Source of the DNA: Oscillospiraceae bacterium
Lineage (GTDB): Bacteria > Bacillota > Clostridia > Oscillospirales > Oscillospiraceae
NCBI GenBank assembly: GCA_018265835.1
Contig: JABLYK010000006.1
Location: 6,164 to 70,163, forward strand
Reading direction: 5' to 3'
Length of the DNA stretch: 64,000 nt
The notes below the pieces were generated by a model. That model was not told the DNA's origin. It worked only from the letters and a program-made list of their open reading frames with translations, and ran no database searches. The position numbers were made by a program, and so were the translations under genes. This document shows, piece after piece, positions 59,453-64,000 of this stretch (position 1 is the first letter of the stretch; each line of letters opens with the position of its first letter).

Positions 59453-59974
59453 ATGACAACTGCAAATAAAATCACCATTTTCCGCGTCGTCCTTGTTCCG
59501 GTACTGCTGGTGCTGATGTACTGGGATTTCCCCGGACATATGTACTGGTCGCTCGCCGTGTTCATTCTGGCCAGCGTGAGCGACTTTGCCGACGGCTACA
59601 TCGCCCGGCACTACAATCAGGTGTCCGACTTCGGCAAGTTCATGGACCCGCTGGCGGACAAGCTGCTGGTCATCTCGGCCATGCTGATGTTCGTCTCGTG
59701 GGGCACGATGCCCGCGTGGGCGCTGCTGATCGTCGTGGCGCGCGAATTCGCCGTGACGGGTCTGCGCCTCGTCGCCGTGGACAACGGCCGCGTGATCGCC
59801 GCCGCGTGGTCCGGCAAGATCAAAACCGCCACCACCATGGTGTGTATCTGCCTGATGATGCTGTGGAACGTGCACTGGCTCAACATTCTCTGCTGGGTGC
59901 TGATCGTGGCAACCACGGTGTATTCCGGCTGTGAGTATTTCTATAAGAACCGCGACGTGCTCAGCTTCCAGTAA
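59453..59974 (+). CDS. pgsA: CDP-diacylglycerol-glycerol-3-phosphate 3-phosphatidyltransferase
   Basis: 173 residues with four hydrophobic segments. The CDP-alcohol signature is complete: DFADGYIARHYNQVSDFGKF followed by MDPLADK. It makes phosphatidylglycerol phosphate in the membrane. Ends with a terminator 24 bp on. Confidence 0.95.
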   Translation: MTTANKITIFRVVLVPVLLVLMYWDFPGHMYWSLAVFILASVSDFADGYIARHYNQVSDFGKFMDPLADKLLVISAMLMFVSWGTMPAWALLIVVAREFAVTGLRLVAVDNGRVIAAAWSGKIKTATTMVCICLMMLWNVHWLNILCWVLIVATTVYSGCEYFYKNRDVLSFQ

Positions 59975-59998
59975 TACAAACCCAAAACGCAGTAAAAT

Positions 59999-60035
59999 CA
60001 TCCCCTGATGCGATGCATCAGGGGATGGTTTTCTG
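59999..60035 (+). terminator. pgsA terminator
   Basis: ATCCCCTGATG and CATCAGGGGAT pair around CGATG, followed by GGTTTTC. Confidence 0.75.
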
Positions 60036-60091
60036 TTGCAGCTGCCGCAAGATCATGCAGGCCTGCCCGCAGCGCGAACACACGGTGCAAG

Positions 60092-60108
60092 TTGTCGGAT
60101 TCGTCAAA
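60092..60108 (+). promoter_or_regulatory. Possible Spo0A-type boxes upstream of spoIIGA
   Basis: TTGTCGGAT followed by TTCGTCAAA, partial matches to the Spo0A box TTTGTCGAA in each orientation, about 50 bp before the gene; the second differs at one base. GTCAAAGG-GTCG-CCTTTGAC overlaps. Spo0A controls spoIIG in Bacillus, so the position is right but the match is modest. Confidence 0.35.
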
Positions 60109-60156
60109 GGGTCGCCTTTGACCGGTTTCGCGCGCGCGCCGTGATAGGATACCGCC

Positions 60157-60999
60157 ATGGAAGTCATCTACATAGACAGCCTGTTTGCGCTGAATTTTCT
60201 GATTGATTACTGCATCCTGCTCGCCTCGGCGCGGGTATGCGGCGTGGTGCTGCGGCGCTGGCGGTATCTGCTTGCGGCGCTGGTGGGCGCGCTCTATGCC
60301 GCGGCAATCGTACTGCCGGGGCTGGGCTTTCTCGCGCAGACGCCCATGAAGCTCGCGCTCGGCGCAGCAATGGCGCTGATCGCGTTCGGCGGCGAGACGC
60401 ATTTGCTGCGGTGCGCGGTGGTGTTTCTGGCCGTGAGCGCCGGATTCGGCGGCGCGGTGTTTGCCGCGTCCCTGCTCGCGGGGGCGGACAGCGCCGGCGG
60501 CGCGCTCGTGTCCGTATCCGGGCGGGTGCTGGTGCTGTCGTTCGCGGTGTGCTATGCGGTCGTATCCCTGGTGTTCCGGCGACGAGCCAAAGCAGCCGAC
60601 CGGGAGATTCAGCCCGTCGTCATCATGGACGGCGGCCGCACGGTGACACTGCGCGGCCTGCGTGACAGCGGCAACGCCCTGCACGACCCCGTAACCGGCT
60701 GCTGCGCCGCCGTGGCCGACCGCGCGGCGGTCTTGCCGCTGTTTGCCGGCGCCGGGGCGCTGTCGCTGCCGGACGACGCCATCGGCGCGCTGGAGGCGCT
60801 CAACGACTTGCCGGGCTGTGCCGGCCGGTTCCGGCTGCTGCCCTACGCCGCCGTGGGCGTATCCGGGGCGCTGCTCGTCGCCTTCCGGCCGGAGCGCGTC
60901 ACCGTCTCCGGCGCGCCGGAGGCGCTGCTCATCGCACTCTCCCCGACGCCGCTGAGCGCCACGGGCGAGTTTGAGGCGGTTCTGCCGCCAAAGCCGTGA
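60157..60999 (+). CDS. spoIIGA: Sigma-E processing protease SpoIIGA
   Basis: 280 residues. Five membrane segments fill the first ~150 residues (FALNFLIDYCILLAS..., LLAALVGALYAAAIVLPG..., etc.), followed by a cytoplasmic protease domain with the aspartic motif TLRGLRDSGNALHDP. It removes the pro-sequence of sigma-E in response to a forespore signal. It lies directly before sigE in the classical order. Confidence 0.9.
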   Translation: MEVIYIDSLFALNFLIDYCILLASARVCGVVLRRWRYLLAALVGALYAAAIVLPGLGFLAQTPMKLALGAAMALIAFGGETHLLRCAVVFLAVSAGFGGAVFAASLLAGADSAGGALVSVSGRVLVLSFAVCYAVVSLVFRRRAKAADREIQPVVIMDGGRTVTLRGLRDSGNALHDPVTGCCAAVADRAAVLPLFAGAGALSLPDDAIGALEALNDLPGCAGRFRLLPYAAVGVSGALLVAFRPERVTVSGAPEALLIALSPTPLSATGEFEAVLPPKP

Positions 61000-61024
61000 A
61001 ATCTGCAAAGGAGGGATTTGCTTC

Positions 61025-61750
61025 ATGTTATTCCTGCATACCATCCATCATTCCCTGCTGCGGCTGCTGCAAAGGCTCGGCCTGTGCGCGCCGCCGGAGG
61101 TATTTTACATCGGCGGGAGCGACACCATGCCGGCTCCGCTTGACCGCGTGCAGGAGCAGGCTGCCATTCAGGCTCTGTCCGAGGGAAGCGCAGAGGCCGC
61201 CTCCCTGCTGATTGAGCACAACCTGCGGCTCGTCGTATACATCGCGCGGCGGTTTGAAAACACCGGCGTCGGCATCGAAGACCTGATCTCCATCGGCACG
61301 ATCGGACTCATCAAGGCCATCAACACCTTCAACGCCGGGAAGAACATCAAGCTCGCCACCTACGCCTCGCGCTGCATTGAAAACGAAATCCTCATGCATC
61401 TGCGCAAGATCAACTCGCAGAAGACGGAGGTGTCCATCGACGAGCCGCTCAACACCGACTGGGACGGCAACGAGCTGCTGCTGTCCGACATTCTCGGCAC
61501 CGACGAGGACGAGGTCAGCCGTCCGCTGGAGGACGACGCAGATCGCGCTATGCTCATGCGCGCCATCGCTTCGCTCAACGACCGCGACCGCGAGATCATT
61601 CTCCTGCGCTTCGGCATCGGCCAGGAGCAGGAGGCCACGCAGAAGGAGGTGGCCGACGCGCTTGGCATCTCGCAAAGCTACATCAGCCGCCTGGAAAAAC
61701 GCATCATCGCGCGGCTGCGCAGCGAGATGCTGAAACAAATGCAATACTAA
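61025..61750 (+). CDS. sigE: RNA polymerase sporulation sigma factor SigE
   Basis: 241 residues from the ATG at 61025 (AAAGGAGG upstream). Pro-region (LFLHTIHHSLLRLLQRL) then LLIEHNLRLVVYIARRFENTG, GVGIEDLISIGTIGLIKAIN (region 2) and DALGISQSYISRLEKRI (region 4.2). Early mother-cell sigma factor, cleaved by SpoIIGA encoded just upstream. Confidence 0.96.
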   Translation: MLFLHTIHHSLLRLLQRLGLCAPPEVFYIGGSDTMPAPLDRVQEQAAIQALSEGSAEAASLLIEHNLRLVVYIARRFENTGVGIEDLISIGTIGLIKAINTFNAGKNIKLATYASRCIENEILMHLRKINSQKTEVSIDEPLNTDWDGNELLLSDILGTDEDEVSRPLEDDADRAMLMRAIASLNDRDREIILLRFGIGQEQEATQKEVADALGISQSYISRLEKRIIARLRSEMLKQMQY

Positions 61751-61752
61751 AG

Positions 61753-61798
61753 TCCGGGACCGGGACGCCGCGCTGCGGCGTCCCGGTCCCGGTTTTTT
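61753..61798 (+). terminator. sigE terminator
   Basis: GGGACCGGGACGCCGC and GCGGCGTCCCGGTCCC pair around GCT-type loop, followed by GGTTTTTT. Confidence 0.9.
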
Positions 61799-61825
61799 GC
61801 GGCTATCGTCTTTTTCCACGACCGG

Positions 61826-61854
61826 TTGCGAACCGCGCCGGAACGTGTTATAGT
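61826..61854 (+). promoter_or_regulatory. Sigma-A promoter of the potassium uptake operon
   Basis: TTGCGA, 17-base spacer, TATAGT. It covers an upstream in-frame GTG at 61826, so translation must begin further down, at 61886. Confidence 0.75.
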
Positions 61855-61885
61855 GAAGGTTACGACATCTCAAGAGGTTTTTGCT

Positions 61886-63223
61886 GTGAAACGAAAGATT
61901 CGCATCACCACGCCGCAGCTTTTTGCATGCGGCTTTGCCCTGATCATCCTGCTGGGCGCGGCGGCGCTGGCGCTGCCCTTTGCAAGCCGGGATGGGCACA
62001 GTATCCCGTTTCTGAACGCGCTGTTCACCGCGTGCTCCGCCACATGCGTGACCGGGCTTTCCGTATACGACGTATGGACGCAGTTTGCCGGGTTCGGCCA
62101 GGCCGTGATTCTGCTGCTGATCCAGCTCGGCGGGCTGGGGTTCATGTCCTTCGCCGCGCTCATCGCGCTCGCCGCCGGGCGGCGCATCGGGCTGAAGGAG
62201 CGCATGGAGCTTTCCGACGCGATTGCGTCGGGGCAGCTCGGCGGCGTCGTGCGCATGGTGCGTCTGGCGCTGACCGGCACGTTCGTGCTGGAGGGCGCGG
62301 GCGCGGTGCTGCTGGCGATCCGGTTCGTGCCGCTGTTCGGCTTCTGGGAGGGCCTGTGGTACAGCGTGTTTCACGCGGTCTCCGCTTTCTGCAACGCCGG
62401 GTTCGATCTGATGGGCCAGCTCGCACCGGGACAGTCGCTGGCGGCCTTCGTCGGCGACCCGCTCGTGAACTGTACCGTCATGGCGCTGATCCTCGCGGGC
62501 GGGCTGGGCTTTCTCATCTGGAACGACATCTACGAAAACGGGCTGCACGTGCGCCGGTATCTGCTGCACAGCAAGCTCGTACTGAGCTTTTCTATCGTGC
62601 TGATCGTCGTGCCGGCGGTGCTGTTTTTCATCACGGAGCGCAACGCGGCTTTTGCCGGGCTGTCCGCCGGAGATCGGGTACTGGCAGCGCTGTTTTCCGC
62701 CGTGACGCCGCGCACTGCGGGTTTCAGCACGGTGGACACCGCTTCGCTCAGCGGCGCGGGCACGGTGCTGACCCAGACGCTCATGGCCATCGGCGCCGGC
62801 TCCGGCTCCACCGGCGGCGGCATCAAGGTATCCACCTTCGCCGTGATGGCGCTGGCTGTGATCAGCCACATGCGCGGACACAAGGACGTCCAGATCTGGG
62901 GCGCGCGCGTCGATGCGCCGCTCGTGCGCAGCGCCTTCTGCAACACGCTGCTGTTTCTCGGTATGGCGCTGGCCGGCACGTTTCTCGTGCTTGCCTTCCA
63001 GCCGCTTCCGCTCACGGCCGCGGCGTTCGAGTGCCTGTCCGCCATCGGCACGGTCGGCATGAGCACCGGCATCACGGCGTCGCTCGAAGCCGGGCCAAAG
63101 CTCGTGTTGATCCTGCTCATGTATGCCGGGCGCATCGGCAGTATTACGGTATTTCTGGCGTTCATCCGGCCGCGGCGCAGCGGAAAAACGCGCTGCCCGG
63201 TCGGCAAAGTCGTCATCGGATAA
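61886..63223 (+). CDS. ktrB: TrkH/KtrB-type potassium channel subunit
   Basis: 445 residues from the GTG at 61886 (AGAGG eight bases upstream), chosen because the promoter lies before it. Four repeated M1-pore-M2 units with the Gly of each selectivity filter in FTACSATCVTGLSV, HAVSAFCNAGFDLMG, TPRTAGFSTVD and ECLSAIGTVGMSTGI; GSGSTGGGIKVSTF follows the third filter. It forms the membrane pore, gated by the KtrA-type ring encoded 12 bp on. Confidence 0.92.
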   Translation: MKRKIRITTPQLFACGFALIILLGAAALALPFASRDGHSIPFLNALFTACSATCVTGLSVYDVWTQFAGFGQAVILLLIQLGGLGFMSFAALIALAAGRRIGLKERMELSDAIASGQLGGVVRMVRLALTGTFVLEGAGAVLLAIRFVPLFGFWEGLWYSVFHAVSAFCNAGFDLMGQLAPGQSLAAFVGDPLVNCTVMALILAGGLGFLIWNDIYENGLHVRRYLLHSKLVLSFSIVLIVVPAVLFFITERNAAFAGLSAGDRVLAALFSAVTPRTAGFSTVDTASLSGAGTVLTQTLMAIGAGSGSTGGGIKVSTFAVMALAVISHMRGHKDVQIWGARVDAPLVRSAFCNTLLFLGMALAGTFLVLAFQPLPLTAAAFECLSAIGTVGMSTGITASLEAGPKLVLILLMYAGRIGSITVFLAFIRPRRSGKTRCPVGKVVIG

Positions 63224-63235
63224 GGAGGAACAATC

Positions 63236-63889
63236 ATGTATTCCATGCTGGTAATCGGCCTTGGCCGCTTCGGCGCGAATCTGGCGCAGCGGCTTTCGGA
63301 GCTGGGAAACGAGGTCATGGTCATCGACCGCGACGAGAGCGCAGTTGACCCCGTCGCACCGCTCGTCACCGCCTCGCAGATCGGCGATTGTATGGACATC
63401 GACGTGCTGCGCGAAATCGGCGCGGACAACTTTGACGTGTGCTTTGTGTGCATTAGCGACGATTTTCAGTCTTCCATGGAGATCACCTCCCTGCTCAAGG
63501 AGCTGGGCGCGCCGGTCGTGGTCGCCAAGGCCGACCGCGCCATCCACGCAAAGCTGCTGCACAAGATCGGCGCAGACGACGTGATCTATCCAGAGCGCGA
63601 CATGGCGCAGCGCACGGCGGTGCGCTACTCCACCAACGGCGCGCTCGAATACGTGGAGCTGACGGAGGACTATGCCATCTTTGAAATGCCCATGCCGGAC
63701 GCATGGGCGGGCAAAACGCCGCGCGAGCTGGATCTGCGGCGCAAATTCCGCATCAGCATCATCGGCCTGATGGAGGAAGAGCAGGTTATCCCGTTTTCCG
63801 ACCCGGATTACGTTTTCCGGCCCGGCGAGCGCATCCTCGCCGCCGGCAACCGCTCGGACATGACCAAGCTGATGCGCCTGTTCCGGTAA
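63236..63889 (+). CDS. ktrA: TrkA/KtrA-type potassium channel regulatory subunit
   Basis: 217 residues. RCK_N nucleotide-binding domain (LVIGLGRFGANLAQRLSELGNEVMVID, with GxGxxG and the acidic strand end) and an RCK_C domain (about 135-217). It binds NAD(H) or ATP and gates the KtrB channel. AAGGAGG precedes the ATG. Last gene in the window. Confidence 0.93.
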   Translation: MYSMLVIGLGRFGANLAQRLSELGNEVMVIDRDESAVDPVAPLVTASQIGDCMDIDVLREIGADNFDVCFVCISDDFQSSMEITSLLKELGAPVVVAKADRAIHAKLLHKIGADDVIYPERDMAQRTAVRYSTNGALEYVELTEDYAIFEMPMPDAWAGKTPRELDLRRKFRISIIGLMEEEQVIPFSDPDYVFRPGERILAAGNRSDMTKLMRLFR

Positions 63890-63905
63890 CCACATACAGC
63901 AAAAC

Positions 63906-63960
63906 GCCCCGGCGAATGCCGGGGCGGGAGACTGTCAAAAAAGCGAAGCTTTTTTGACAG
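63906..63960 (+). terminator. Double hairpin terminator after ktrA
   Basis: GCCCCGGC-GAAT-GCCGGGGC then CTGTCAAAAAAGC-GAA-GCTTTTTTGACAG. The second is a T-rich stem and can act in both directions. Confidence 0.7.
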
Positions 63961-64000
63961 AGGGGAAAGCGGCCTGACTGCAGCGCACTCGCCGTCCGCC

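Noticed and set aside
61028..63895. 955-codon minus-strand frame
   Set aside because: Antisense of sigE, ktrB and ktrA; spans two terminators and a promoter on the other strand.
1..64000. CRISPR array or known riboswitch
   Set aside because: No regularly spaced direct repeats were seen, and no leader matched a recognisable riboswitch core; short or divergent forms could be missed by eye.

Overview
The window looks like chromosomal DNA from a GC-rich, endospore-forming Clostridia bacterium, most plausibly Oscillospiraceae/Ruminococcaceae. This is inferred from gene content. The main evidence is the sporulation sigma factors sigK (33.8 kb) and sigE with its processing protease SpoIIGA (60.2-61.8 kb), the Firmicutes-type operon rimP-nusA-ylxR-ylxQ-infB-rbfA-nrnA-truB-ribF, and strong Shine-Dalgarno sequences throughout. 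The core is GC-rich; two AT-richer blocks stand out as acquired DNA, and each lies on the 3' side of a minus-strand tRNA gene.

Region 1 (1-13.5 kb) is a defense island read entirely on the minus strand. In order of transcription it holds a small XRE regulator, a complete type I restriction-modification set (HsdR, HsdM, HsdS), a DUF4393/Abi-alpha protein, a GIY-YIG nuclease with a RAMA/DUF4357-like tail, a Hachiman pair (HamA nuclease, HamB helicase), a DUF2075 helicase with an N-terminal nuclease-like domain, and, running off the window edge, a fusion of a Schlafen AlbA_2 domain to a RES (NAD-degrading toxin type) domain. A sigma-A-type promoter and two copies of the palindrome TCGCA-N6-TGCGA sit upstream of the regulator. 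tRNA-Arg(CCG) borders the island.

Region 2 (14.2-33.5 kb) is core: aldo/keto reductase, ApbE, 3-methyladenine glycosylase, RecG; an orphan toxin-tail/immunity remnant (DUF6883/DUF4926) behind recG; the translation operon; a VanY-like peptidase; an AbrB-ABC transporter operon; and pyruvate phosphate dikinase.

Region 3 (33.7-47.7 kb) carries sigK, a His-rich CsoR-type metal sensor, a DUF362 ferredoxin, an ECF sigma/anti-sigma/secreted-protein operon, and a run of redox and stress genes with local regulators (LysR, HxlR, MerR-TipAS). It includes a zinc macrodomain ADP-ribosylhydrolase next to a SirTM sirtuin broken by one in-frame stop. Region 4 (47.8-51.8 kb) is AT-rich mobile-element debris: an IS3 fragment, the tail of a large serine recombinase and several unknown genes, ending at tRNA-Leu(CAA).

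Region 5 (51.9-64 kb) is core again: a phosphopantetheinyl transferase, a two-component system, DUF1385, prmC, recA-recX, rimO, pgsA, spoIIGA-sigE and a Ktr/Trk potassium uptake pair.
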